DNA of 7,998 nt from Phycisphaerae bacterium (GCA_016935885.1 JAFGQA010000350.1:1-7998); one strand, 5' to 3'; shown: positions 1 to 5,874, counted from the stretch's first letter. Made by a program: numbers and translations. Notes: generated by a model from the letters alone, not told the origin.

Positions 1-102
1 GGGGAAGGACCCGTTGGCCAGGCGTTGCGTCCAGCCGGCGAGCGCGTACCGCAGCACCCCGCCTGCACCCGATCCGATGAAGATGAGTATAAACTTCGTC
101 AT
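1..102 (-). CDS. crcB: Fluoride exporter CrcB/FluC, N-terminal part (runs off the window)
   Basis: Thirty-four codons are visible, beginning at the ATG at 102-100 and running off the left edge. The peptide starts MTKFILIFIGSGAGGVLRYA and continues to an NGSFP motif. This is the first transmembrane helix of the CrcB/FluC family, with its G-x-G-G-x-x-R-Y signature and the F-P that precedes the pore-lining G-T-x-x-x-N segment, which lies outside the window. FluC proteins are small dimeric fluoride channels that export F- from the cytoplasm. A strong ribosome binding site, GGGAG, lies five bases before the ATG, and a fluoride riboswitch sits just upstream, which independently supports the call. 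Only about a quarter of the usual 120-130 residues is present here because of the window edge, not because of damage. Confidence 0.93.
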   Translation of the reverse strand, partial: MTKFILIFIGSGAGGVLRYALAGWTQRLANGSFP

Positions 103-105
103 AGC

Positions 106-115
106 GACTCCCACC
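106..115 (-). promoter_or_regulatory. crcB ribosome binding site within a riboswitch-controlled sequester
   Basis: The minus-strand sequence GGTGGGAGTC carries the GGGAG Shine-Dalgarno five bases before the crcB ATG. It is complementary over ten bases (nine Watson-Crick pairs and one G-U) to GACTCCTACC at 155-146, the 3' end of the aptamer. The intervening 30 bases contain a small GCACG/CGTGC hairpin. With the aptamer empty the RBS can be paired. With fluoride bound, ACTCC is held in P1 and the RBS is free. The pairing is seen in the sequence; the switching mechanism is inferred. Confidence 0.75.
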
Positions 116-145
116 TGCACGTGGCTCGTGCGCGTCTCGCGTCAA

Positions 146-200
146 GGTAGGAGTCATCAGCCCCAGGCCCGGGGCGGTTGGAGGCGAACTCCATCGCCGC
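146..200 (-). promoter_or_regulatory. Fluoride riboswitch (crcB motif)
   Basis: Read on the minus strand, the leader holds the conserved fluoride aptamer in order. First comes GGCGATGGAGTTCGCC, whose GGCG and CGCC form the pseudoknot. Next is AACC followed by a GCCCC/GGGGC hairpin (P3), then GGCTGATGACTCCTACC. Helix P1 is GGAGT (5' strand) with ACTCC (3' strand). The layout matches the known Thermotoga petrophila aptamer element by element. It starts a few bases after a predicted -10 box and ends 43 bases before the crcB ATG, so it lies in the 5' untranslated leader. Expected behaviour is that fluoride binding turns crcB on. Confidence 0.93.
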
Positions 201-204
201 TGAC

Positions 205-233
205 ATGCTACCGCCGCCTGGGACCGGCGTAAA
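205..233 (-). promoter_or_regulatory. Promoter of the crcB leader
   Basis: On the minus strand, TTTACG (233-228) and TAGCAT (210-205) are separated by exactly 17 bases, each matching four of six sigma-70 consensus positions. The predicted transcript start falls within a few bases of the first base of the riboswitch, which is where it should be. Confidence 0.5.
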
Positions 234-366
234 GGCCGCTGCCCAACCGCTCGGTGCCCTGGCCCCGCACGCCCCCGATCGTCGGATGCAACAATCGGAG
301 TGCAAGGGCGTGGGCCATATTGTACTGGCCCCGGCGAGACGGCGCCTGTTTCATCGCACGAAGCGT
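234..366. other. Intergenic region between the ABC permease gene and the crcB promoter
   Basis: No convincing gene lies here. The one visible element is a hairpin at 312-331 (GGGCCA, 8-base loop, TGGCCC). It lies downstream of the ABC permease stop on the minus strand but has no T-run after it, so it is not a classical intrinsic terminator, although it could still protect or end the operon mRNA. Confidence 0.4.
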
Positions 367-1104
367 TCACCCGATCCATTTCCTATTGATGTTCCGCAAG
401 CTGACGGCGAACAGGACCGCGCAGAATGCCGCCAGCAGGGCGAAGTCCAGGGGCAGCGGCATCACTGCCGCGTGGCGGATCGAGCCGTGCAGGGCGTCGG
501 CACCGTACGTCAGTGGCAGGACGTACGACAGCGGTCGCAGCCAGACGGGCAACTGCTCGATCGGGAAGAACAGGCCGCACAGAAACAGCATCGGGAAGCG
601 GAAGAAGTTCGAGAACGTCTGGGCCTCGAACACCTCGCTGACCGAGACGGCGATGAACAGTCCCAAGAACGTCGAACTGATCGCGATGAGCACCACCGCG
701 GGGATCAACGTCCACCAGTCCACGCCGGCCAGGTCGATCAGGAAGGCGGCCAGGATGACCGGCACGAACGCGTTGGCCACGCCGAAAAGGATCGCCCCGG
801 CGGTCTTGGCCAGCATCAGCAGTTCCAGCGGGATCGGCGCGAGCAGCAGCCGCTCGAACGAGCGGCCCTTCTTCTCAAACGTGACCGTGACCGCCAGCAA
901 GCTGGTCGTACCGAACAGGACCGACACCGCGATCACGCCCGGCAACAGCCCGGCGACGCTGTCCAGCCCCGAGCCCGAGCGGATGAAGAACATCCCCGTC
1001 CACGCCAGCGGAAAGATCAGCCCCCAACTGACGTTCGGCGGCTTGAGGTAATACGACCGCATGTCCTTCGCCAGGATGTTCCAGAATGCGATCCAGGTGT
1101 TCAT
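367..1104 (-). CDS. ABC-2 type transporter permease
   Basis: This 245-residue membrane protein has about six hydrophobic segments (roughly residues 24-42, 52-76, 97-123, 131-154, 164-182 and 218-236). A cytoplasmic FEKKGRSFERLLLAPIP stretch is typical of the ABC-2 coupling helix. The ABC-2 signature follows at about 170-210, with FPMLFLCGLFFPIEQLP and then PLSYVLPLTYGADALHG. These are the inner-membrane subunits of DrrB/NatB/CcmB-like exporters. The start is well fixed: its ATG overlaps the stop of the upstream ATPase gene (ATGA), and GGAGG sits six bases before it. It is the last gene of an arsR-ATPase-permease operon. The substrate cannot be told from sequence; drugs, lipids or sodium are all known for this class. 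Confidence 0.9.
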   Translation of the reverse strand: MNTWIAFWNILAKDMRSYYLKPPNVSWGLIFPLAWTGMFFIRSGSGLDSVAGLLPGVIAVSVLFGTTSLLAVTVTFEKKGRSFERLLLAPIPLELLMLAKTAGAILFGVANAFVPVILAAFLIDLAGVDWWTLIPAVVLIAISSTFLGLFIAVSVSEVFEAQTFSNFFRFPMLFLCGLFFPIEQLPVWLRPLSYVLPLTYGADALHGSIRHAAVMPLPLDFALLAAFCAVLFAVSLRNINRKWIG

Positions 1105-2084
1105 GCACCGCCTCCGATCCTCGCCTTTTCCTGCTTCATGGCGGCCGGCTCGATGCCGGTGATGCGGACAAAGACCTCCTCCAGCGAGGGGCGGATCTTG
1201 CGGGCCTCAGAGACTTCCGCACCGCGGTCCTCCAACAGTCGAACCAGCGGTCCAACGCGCACCGGCTCCGGCGACTCGACGCGAATGGCCGTGTCCGCAA
1301 CGGCGCGGCACTGAAGTTGCGGGAACTCGCCGGTGATCGCATCACATAGCTCGGCGGCGCTGTCGCTGACGGCGAACTGCACAACGTGCCGCCCGTCTGT
1401 TTCGTGCATCAGCGCGTCCGCCGTGTCAGTGCGGACAATTCGTCCCTTGACGATAAACGCGATGCGTCCGCAGAGTCGCTCCGCCTCTTCGATGTAGTGC
1501 GTGGTCAGGAAGACGGTTGTTCCGCCGCGGTTCAAATCCGCGATCAACTGGCGAGTCTGCCGGGCACTCGCGACGTCGATGCCGGTCGTCGGCTCGTCCA
1601 GAAACAGGATGGGCGGCGCGTGGATGATGCCCGCCGCGATCGTCAGCTTGCGTTTCATCCCCTTGGAATAGCCCGCGAACTTGCGCCCGGCCGCATCGGC
1701 CAACCCGAATTGATCGAGCAGTTCGCGAGCCCGCGCTTCGCGGTCGGCCTTGCGCAGCCCGTACAGCGCACCGCAGAAGCACAGGTTGGCGAAGCCTGAC
1801 AGCTCGGGATACAGGTTGCTCTCGTCGGGCACGACGCCGATCAGGTGCTGAGCGCCGCGGGGGTTCCTGGTGCAGTCGATCCCGGCGATGCGGATCGTCC
1901 CGGCGTCCGGCCGGGCCAGGCCGGTAAGCATGTTGATCGTCGTGGTCTTGCCCGCTCCGTTGGGGCCCAGGAAGCCGAACAACTCGCCGGGCTGGACAGT
2001 GAAGGCAACGGAATCAACGGCCGCGATATCGCCGAAGCGCTTCGCCAGATCGGAGACTTCAATGACACATGTGTCTTCAATCAT
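1101..2084 (-). CDS. ABC transporter ATP-binding protein (DrrA/NatA/CcmA type)
   Basis: Complete nucleotide-binding domain. From the first Met of the longer frame (2162), Walker A GPNGAGKTT is at residues 66-74, the signature is GYSKGMKRKL at 164-173, Walker B ILFLDE is at 185-190, and the H-loop histidine is in LTTHY at 222. A roughly 110-residue C-terminal extension ends in SLEEVFVRITG, as in DrrA-like exporters. The signature reads YSKGM rather than LSGGQ, and the Q-loop position appears to be Asp (VVPDESN). I chose Met27 (2084, giving 327 residues) because family similarity begins there and the preceding 26 residues look non-conserved. An alternative start at 2162 forms TGATG with the arsR stop and has GGGAG about 12 bases upstream, so it stays possible. 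It energises the permease encoded immediately downstream. Confidence 0.9.
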   Translation of the reverse strand: MIEDTCVIEVSDLAKRFGDIAAVDSVAFTVQPGELFGFLGPNGAGKTTTINMLTGLARPDAGTIRIAGIDCTRNPRGAQHLIGVVPDESNLYPELSGFANLCFCGALYGLRKADREARARELLDQFGLADAAGRKFAGYSKGMKRKLTIAAGIIHAPPILFLDEPTTGIDVASARQTRQLIADLNRGGTTVFLTTHYIEEAERLCGRIAFIVKGRIVRTDTADALMHETDGRHVVQFAVSDSAAELCDAITGEFPQLQCRAVADTAIRVESPEPVRVGPLVRLLEDRGAEVSEARKIRPSLEEVFVRITGIEPAAMKQEKARIGGGA

Positions 2085-2161
2085 CCTCGGTTGCCTTGCG
2101 GATTCGCTGCGTTCCACGTCATCAGCACGCGCCGACGGCCGGGCGTTGCACGTCTGCCGCA

Positions 2162-2533
2162 TCAGTCATGCCGTCTCCCGGTCTGCTGCTTCCTCGCCTT
2201 CTTCCCTGCGTAACACGACGCGTCCCGTTGCTTCACGCGACAGGGCTTACCAGCAACATCCAGCAGCTTCTCCATTTCCTGCCGCCACGCCGCCAGTGCA
2301 TCTTCGTTCAGGCGATAGTGCACGAAATAGCCGCGCTTCTCGCTCACGACGATTCCCGCGTCGCGCAACACGCGCAGATGCTGCGACACGGCACCCTGCG
2401 TGACGCCCAGTTGTCCGGCCAGCGCGTTGACGCACAGCGCCCGGCCGCGGAGCAGCGCGACGATGCGCAGCCGCGTCGGCGCCGCCAGCGCCTGCGCGAA
2501 TCTTGCGAGTTTGTCGGTCGGGTCCTCTTGCAT
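2162..2533 (-). CDS. ArsR-family winged-helix transcriptional repressor
   Basis: This 123-residue protein starts MQEDPTDKLARFAQALAAPT. The ArsR fold is clear: an A-P-T-R-L-R-I-V-A-L-L helix, then a helix-turn-helix with GQLGVTQGAVSQHLRVLRDAG (recognition helix about 46-56), and a beta wing EKRGYFVHYRL. Known ArsR/SmtB sensors use an ELCVCDL helix for arsenic; here it is ALCVNAL, with one of the two cysteines missing. Other cysteines lie only in a Lys/Arg-rich tail of about 30 residues, so an arsenite sensor of the classical type is unlikely. The frame is open to 2578, but that region holds the promoter, so Met at 2533 is preferred. It precedes the ABC exporter genes and probably represses its own operon. 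Confidence 0.88.
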   Translation of the reverse strand: MQEDPTDKLARFAQALAAPTRLRIVALLRGRALCVNALAGQLGVTQGAVSQHLRVLRDAGIVVSEKRGYFVHYRLNEDALAAWRQEMEKLLDVAGKPCRVKQRDASCYAGKKARKQQTGRRHD

Positions 2534-2578
2534 ATCAGTAACCACTAAAATACTAATGTGGAGTGCTGCCCACTGCAA
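2534..2578 (-). promoter_or_regulatory. arsR operon promoter with an overlapping inverted-repeat operator
   Basis: On the minus strand, TTGCAG (2578-2573) and TAGTAT (2555-2550) are separated by 17 bases. An imperfect inverted repeat, ATCAGTA (2534-2540), ten bases, TACTAAT (2551-2557), six of seven positions matching, covers the -10 box and ends at the start codon. This is the usual geometry for ArsR autorepression. The predicted transcript start is only about ten bases before the ATG and no Shine-Dalgarno is visible, so the message may be almost leaderless. Confidence 0.55.
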
Positions 2579-2588
2579 GAGGGTGGAA

Positions 2589-2607
2589 ACGAGAGGCTGC
2601 GCCTCGT
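2589..2607 (-). terminator. Possible weak terminator after the tauE-like gene
   Basis: On the minus strand a GAGGC/GCCTC stem with a three-base GCA loop, extendable with a two-base bulge, is followed by TTTCC. It lies after the TauE-like gene and before the arsR promoter, a sensible position, but the T-run is short. Confidence 0.3.
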
Positions 2608-2692
2608 CGCCACGTTGTCAGCTTTTTCGGAGCAGGGATGACGCTGGGCAGGCCGCGGTCCGCTGATACAGGCCAAGCGACGCAAACGGCCT

Positions 2693-3487
2693 TCAGATCA
2701 GCCCCGTACCCAACGCGACACCCAAAAGCAGCAGCATGATCCCCACGAGTACCCGAATCGCCCGCATCGTGACCTTCTTGACGAGTCGCACGCCGATGAA
2801 CGAGCCGACAAAGGCCGCCACCGTCCCGGCCGCGACGAGTGCCCAGGCGCTGTGGCCGTTCTGCGAGACGGTGTGGAGCGACCCGCCCAGGAACGTCGCG
2901 CCATAGACCGCCAGGCGCGCGACGTCCACCACGACCGCAGACACGACCGTCGTGCCGATGAAAGCCTCCTTGGCTAATCCCGAGCGAATCAGAAACGCGG
3001 TGCGAAGGGCCCCCTGATGGCCCGACAGGCCACCGAAGAAGCCGGAGAGTAAACCGCCGATCGGAATGTGCTTCGGACTGAACGCCAGCCTCTCGAATCG
3101 TGGCGTGAGTTCCAGCACGGCGAAGCCGACGATGAGAATCGCGATGACCAGCTTGACCGGCGTGATCCCATGTACGCGATCGCCCAGCTTATATTCCAGC
3201 AGCGACGCCGCGCCGGACAGGAACTCCAACAGCAGTGCCCCACCTATGGCCGCCACGGCGGCGGGAAGAGCGAACCGCAACACGACGCGGCGATCGGCGC
3301 TTCGCCCGACCAGAACGACCTTGAAGAGGTTGTTGGCCAGATGCACGACCGCCGTGGCGGCCACAGCAATCGGTACGGGGAAGAACAGGGCGAAAGCGGG
3401 CATCAACAGTGTGCCAAGACCGAAGCCGGAGAACAGCGTCAGGGCTGCCACGACGAGGGTCACCGTGCAGACGACTACGAATTCCAT
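2693..3487 (-). CDS. TauE/SafE family (DUF81) membrane anion exporter
   Basis: This 264-residue polytopic protein is of normal length for the family. It has two related halves. The first opens with FSGFGLGTLLMPAFALFFPV. The second repeats the pattern at about 143-170 with GGLLSGFFGGLSGHQGALR. These glycine-rich pore-lining repeats define TauE/SafE proteins, which are implicated in export of sulfite, sulfoacetate or related organosulfur anions. There are about eight hydrophobic segments, with loops rich in Arg/Lys. The start at 3487 is supported by AGAGGA four bases upstream. It follows the PadR gene by 117 bases in the same direction and may be co-transcribed with it. No strong separate promoter is visible. 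The true substrate is unknown. Confidence 0.87.
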   Translation of the reverse strand: MEFVVVCTVTLVVAALTLFSGFGLGTLLMPAFALFFPVPIAVAATAVVHLANNLFKVVLVGRSADRRVVLRFALPAAVAAIGGALLLEFLSGAASLLEYKLGDRVHGITPVKLVIAILIVGFAVLELTPRFERLAFSPKHIPIGGLLSGFFGGLSGHQGALRTAFLIRSGLAKEAFIGTTVVSAVVVDVARLAVYGATFLGGSLHTVSQNGHSAWALVAAGTVAAFVGSFIGVRLVKKVTMRAIRVLVGIMLLLLGVALGTGLI

Positions 3488-3604
3488 ACAGTCCTCTGGC
3501 GCGCGCCTTCACGGCAGGGAGCGTCGGTGACGCGCCTATGACTGGAGAATGCGACATGAAGCAAAACGGCTCTGGCAGAGTCGGATACCAACGCGTGTCA
3601 CCTC

Positions 3605-4078
3605 TCACTTCGCAGTTCGTTTCCGGTCATGGCGTTGCCCAGGCGACCTCCGCCGCGTCGCTTCCTTTCGGCTCGCCTTGGCCGTGCGGTCTCCACCGCC
3701 TGTTGGTGGTCGCTCACGCGCCGGTTCACGCTTGGCGTGTTCGCGGTGCCCGAACACATGGTGGAGCTCAGATTCGAACAGTTCCCCGAACAGTTCCTTG
3801 ACCTTCTGTTTCGCGGCTTTGAGCGCTGTGCGGCCCACCGGCGTGATCTCATACAGCCGGCGAGAGCGCCGCCCGACACGCTCCGAGGTGGACTCCAGCA
3901 GCCCGCGTTTTTCCAGCCGGTGCAGCAGCGGGTACAGCGTCCCCGCACTCAGCTTGTACCCGTGCCGGCCGAGTTCCTCGATGATCCATAGCCCGTACAC
4001 CGGCTTCTCGCTGGCATGGTGCAGAATGTGCAAGCGGATGAGTCCTGAATAGAGATCCTGGTCGGTTGTCGGCGGCAT
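3605..4078 (-). CDS. PadR-family transcriptional regulator with a long basic tail
   Basis: This 157-residue protein starts MPPTTDQDLYSGLIRLHILH. The PadR winged helix is plain: YGLWIIEELGRHGYKLSAGT, then LYPLLHRLEKRGLL and a wing ending RLYEITPVGRTAL (about residues 28-86), followed by an amphipathic dimerisation helix to about 110. The last 45 or so residues are unusual, dominated by Arg, Lys, Pro and Gly and predicted disordered. The frame is open further upstream to 4312, but Met at 4078 lies just downstream of a near-consensus promoter and matches where the family begins. It is divergent from the methyltransferase gene, with a palindrome between them. I infer that it controls itself and the methyltransferase; the inducing ligand is unknown. 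Confidence 0.88.
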   Translation of the reverse strand: MPPTTDQDLYSGLIRLHILHHASEKPVYGLWIIEELGRHGYKLSAGTLYPLLHRLEKRGLLESTSERVGRRSRRLYEITPVGRTALKAAKQKVKELFGELFESELHHVFGHREHAKREPARERPPTGGGDRTAKASRKEATRRRSPGQRHDRKRTAK

Positions 4079-4105
4079 CGGCGTCCGTCTCGCCCTGGGT
4101 ATCGA

Positions 4106-4134
4106 TTGACAATATCGACGTTCGATAATATGCT
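4106..4134 (+). promoter_or_regulatory. Divergent promoter for the methyltransferase gene
   Basis: On the plus strand, perfect TTGACA (4106-4111), 17 bases, TATGCT (4129-4134). It drives rightward into the methyltransferase with a leader of about 90 bases. It is interleaved with the leftward padR promoter, so the spacer of one contains the -10 region of the other. Confidence 0.6.
4113..4127. promoter_or_regulatory. Probable PadR operator
   Basis: A perfect inverted repeat, TATCGA-CGT-TCGATA, lies in the spacer of the rightward promoter and overlaps the -10 of the leftward one. Another half-site, TATCGAT, occurs at 4100-4106, 13 bases away in direct orientation. Occupancy would block both promoters. 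Assignment to PadR rests on position only. Confidence 0.55.
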
Positions 4135-4153
4135 CCGGGTGTGCGGCCGTCAA
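4125..4153 (-). promoter_or_regulatory. padR promoter
   Basis: On the minus strand, TTGACG (4153-4148), 17 bases, TATTAT (4130-4125) form a near-consensus sigma-70 promoter. It sits about 47 bases before the PadR ATG, giving a leader of roughly 40 bases. Its -10 box overlaps the TATCGA palindrome. Confidence 0.65.
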
Positions 4154-4232
4154 GGGTGGTGGGCGAAGGACGGAGAGTCCTGCTGCTTGCTGAGCGAGAG
4201 CCGCGGAATCTTGGCATGTTGAGACCCGGCCG

Positions 4233-4904
4233 ATGAGCACCAACCCCGACCCATTCGATGACCTAGCCGCCGAGTATGACGCGTGGTTCGACTCCGATGA
4301 CGGTCGGATCATCTTCGCTCAGGAAGTTGCGTGTCTGCGCGAGTTGATGGGGCCGACGACGGGACGCTGGCTGGAGGTCAGCGTGGGAACCGGCCGATTC
4401 GCCGTCGCGCTGGGTGTCGGCGAGGGCGTCGACCCCGCAGGTTCCATGCGTGTGCTGGCCGAGCAGCCGGGTGTCCGAACGACCGATGGCGTCGGCGAGC
4501 GTCTGCCCTATCCGGTACGGAGCTTCGACGGCGTGCTGATGACGACGACGCTCTGTTTCCTGACCGATCCGGCCCAAGCGCTGCACGAATGCCGCCGCGT
4601 ACTCAAAGACGCCGGGCGGCTGGTTGTGGGTCTGATCCCGGTGAACAGCACGTGGGGCCGACTCTATGCCAGCAAGGCCGCAGAGGGGCATCGAATCTAC
4701 TCGGCGGCGACCTTCCGTGCGTCTGACGAGGTCATCAGCCTGGCCACCGACGCGGACTTCGATTTTCAAGAGGCGTGCTCCTGCCTCCCCACGCCGCCGG
4801 ACGCCCTCGGCCGCGCAGAGCAAGCACAGGATGGGATCGTCCAAGAGGCCGAATTCGTGGCGATGGCCTTCGCGACGAGCCGCACCGCGAGGCAGCACCC
4901 TTAG
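4233..4904 (+). CDS. Class I SAM-dependent methyltransferase (type 11-like)
   Basis: This 223-residue protein begins [20 protein letters not shown], the FDxxAxxYDxWF opening of many UbiE-like methyltransferases. Motif I is [12 protein letters not shown] (about 46-56), with Ser where the first Gly of E-x-G-x-G-x-G usually stands. The acidic residue of motif II is in EGVDPAG (64-70). The post-I region [22 protein letters not shown] and the [14 protein letters not shown] motif (120-133) follow the normal order. It is probably a small-molecule methyltransferase in the cytoplasm. It lacks the cysteine pattern of ArsM that I know, so arsenite methylation is not supported. The ribosome binding site is weak. 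An interleaved promoter pair links it to PadR, and its stop overlaps the stop of the convergent ACR3 fragment. Confidence 0.85.
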   Translation: MSTNPDPFDDLAAEYDAWFDSDDGRIIFAQEVACLRELMGPTTGRWLEVSVGTGRFAVALGVGEGVDPAGSMRVLAEQPGVRTTDGVGERLPYPVRSFDGVLMTTTLCFLTDPAQALHECRRVLKDAGRLVVGLIPVNSTWGRLYASKAAEGHRIYSAATFRASDEVISLATDADFDFQEACSCLPTPPDALGRAEQAQDGIVQEAEFVAMAFATSRTARQHP

Positions 4905-5458
4905 ATCGCCTTCTGCTGCTCAGCACCAAGTTGGCTTTCGCCACTGGCAGTCTCCAACCTGAACCATCTTCGCCGGAGGTAGAACGTCACGCTGACGAGG
5001 CCGATCAGCACCGGCACCTCCACGAGCGGGCCAATGGCGGCTGCAAACGCCACGCCCGAGCCGATTCCGAAGATCGCCACCGCCACCGCGATAGCCAACT
5101 CGAAGTTGTTGCTGGCCGCCGTGAAGGCGATTGTGGTTGTCTTACCGTAGTCGGCCCCGAGCTTCTTTCCCATCCAGAAAGACACCAGGAACATCACGAC
5201 GAAATAGACACATAGGGGAACGGCGATTCGCAGAACGTCCAGCGGAAGTTGCACGATGAACTCGCCCTTGAGCGAGAACATCACCAGGATCGTGAAGAGC
5301 AGCGCGATGAGCGTGATCGGCGAGATCTTCGGGATGAACTTCTGCTCGTACCACTCGCGATTCTTGACCTTGAGAAACACGAAGCGTGTGATCATTCCAG
5401 CGATGAACGGGATGCCGAGATAAATGAACACGCTCTTCGCAATCTCGCCGATTGTGAC
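4901..5458 (-). pseudogene. ACR3-type arsenite efflux permease, C-terminal half only
   Basis: From about 5458 downward the translation is a strong match to the second half of ACR3: [18 protein letters not shown], then [20 protein letters not shown], and the [18 protein letters not shown] helix followed by [15 protein letters not shown]3 proteins are about 350 residues with ten membrane helices and extrude arsenite. Here only about the last 180 residues exist. The first five helices are gone, including the conserved cysteine region of helix 4 needed for transport, while the conserved Glu of the NNFELA helix remains. The reading frame stays open beyond the junction as far as 5800, with in-frame Met codons at 5566 and 5800, so automatic annotation could call a full gene. 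The residues beyond the junction (such as [18 protein letters not shown]) do not resemble ACR3. I judge it non-functional. Confidence 0.8.
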
Positions 5459-5753
5459 CTGTCCATACCGAAAACGTGATCCAGGCTGGAACCGACAGAC
5501 TAAGCGGAGAGTTGTCAGTGCATGTGCCGCGAACAATGGCCAGTGTTCGAGGAGCGTGGGTGCCATGGCGAGAAAGTCCCCTGTCTTGGGATGGTCGTCG
5601 CAGGTGACCACATTTGACCACTTCAAGGTGGTAATACTGCCCTCAGACGCGAGAAAACGCGATCGAACGGAAGCTCTTGCGAAAGTCGCGAGTGACGGTA
5701 AGCTGTTGTGCGGTAAGGGTTTCCCGAACCAATAGGCTGTCCCGAGGCCTCGC
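5459..5753. other. Unrecognised DNA between the ACR3 break and the tRNA fragment
   Basis: About 295 bases with open frames on both strands but no domain I recognise. They replace the missing first half of ACR3 on one side and the missing 5' half of the tRNA on the other. A short inverted repeat, ACCAC/GTGGT, lies near 5615-5632. The stretch is probably the terminal part of an integrated element or a filler left by recombination. Confidence 0.4.
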
Positions 5754-5795
5754 CTGTTAACCGCTAGGTTGTAGGTTCGAGTCCTACTCGGGGAG
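5754..5795 (+). tRNA. tRNA-Asn(GTT), 3' half only; probable displaced att end
   Basis: The sequence gives an anticodon loop CTGTTAA (anticodon GTT) and CCGCT for the 3' side of the anticodon stem. A five-base variable loop AGGTT comes next, then a perfect T arm (GTAGG-TTCGAGT-CCTAC). Last are the acceptor 3' strand TCGGGGA and discriminator G, as expected for tRNA-Asn. No CCA is encoded. The 5' half is wrong: the bases before the loop (CTCGC) do not pair with CCGCT, and no D arm with its GG is present. A TTCCCGA at 5721-5727 could pair with the acceptor strand and would give a 75-base molecule, but without a normal D arm or anticodon stem I do not think it is a working tRNA. Confidence 0.75.
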
Positions 5796-5840
5796 ATCAA
5801 CGGTCCGCCGCGAACCTGGCGACCGTCCAGTTCACAGGAA

Positions 5841-5874
5841 CCCCGGAGCGCGTGAGCGCCCGGGGTTGTTTGTT
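5841..5874 (+). terminator. Intrinsic terminator downstream of the tRNA-Asn fragment
   Basis: CCCCGGAGCGC, loop GTGA, then GCGCCCGGGG form a ten-pair stem with one bulged A, followed by TTGTTTGTT. It lies 45 bases after the tRNA 3' end, the usual place for a tRNA terminator. This suggests that the DNA to the right of the fragment is its native downstream context. Confidence 0.8.

Noticed and set aside
312..331. GGGCCA/TGGCCC hairpin as an intrinsic terminator of the ABC operon
   Set aside because: There is no T-run on either side, so it is kept only as a hairpin.
178..1314. Long plus-strand open frame of 378 codons
   Set aside because: It is antisense to the ABC permease and the end of the ATPase gene, is dominated by Arg, Gln, Asp and Glu in low-complexity runs, and has no domain. 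It is a shadow of GC-rich minus-strand genes.
4233..4904. Methyltransferase as ArsM arsenite methyltransferase, given the neighbouring ACR3 relic
   Set aside because: It lacks the conserved cysteine arrangement of ArsM and the extended C-terminal domain; the general class I fold is all that can be supported.
5791..5800. Protein start at 5800 ([15 protein letters not shown]) as the true N-terminus of the ACR3-like gene
   Set aside because: Those residues are simply the reverse translation of the tRNA-Asn fragment, a familiar artefact.
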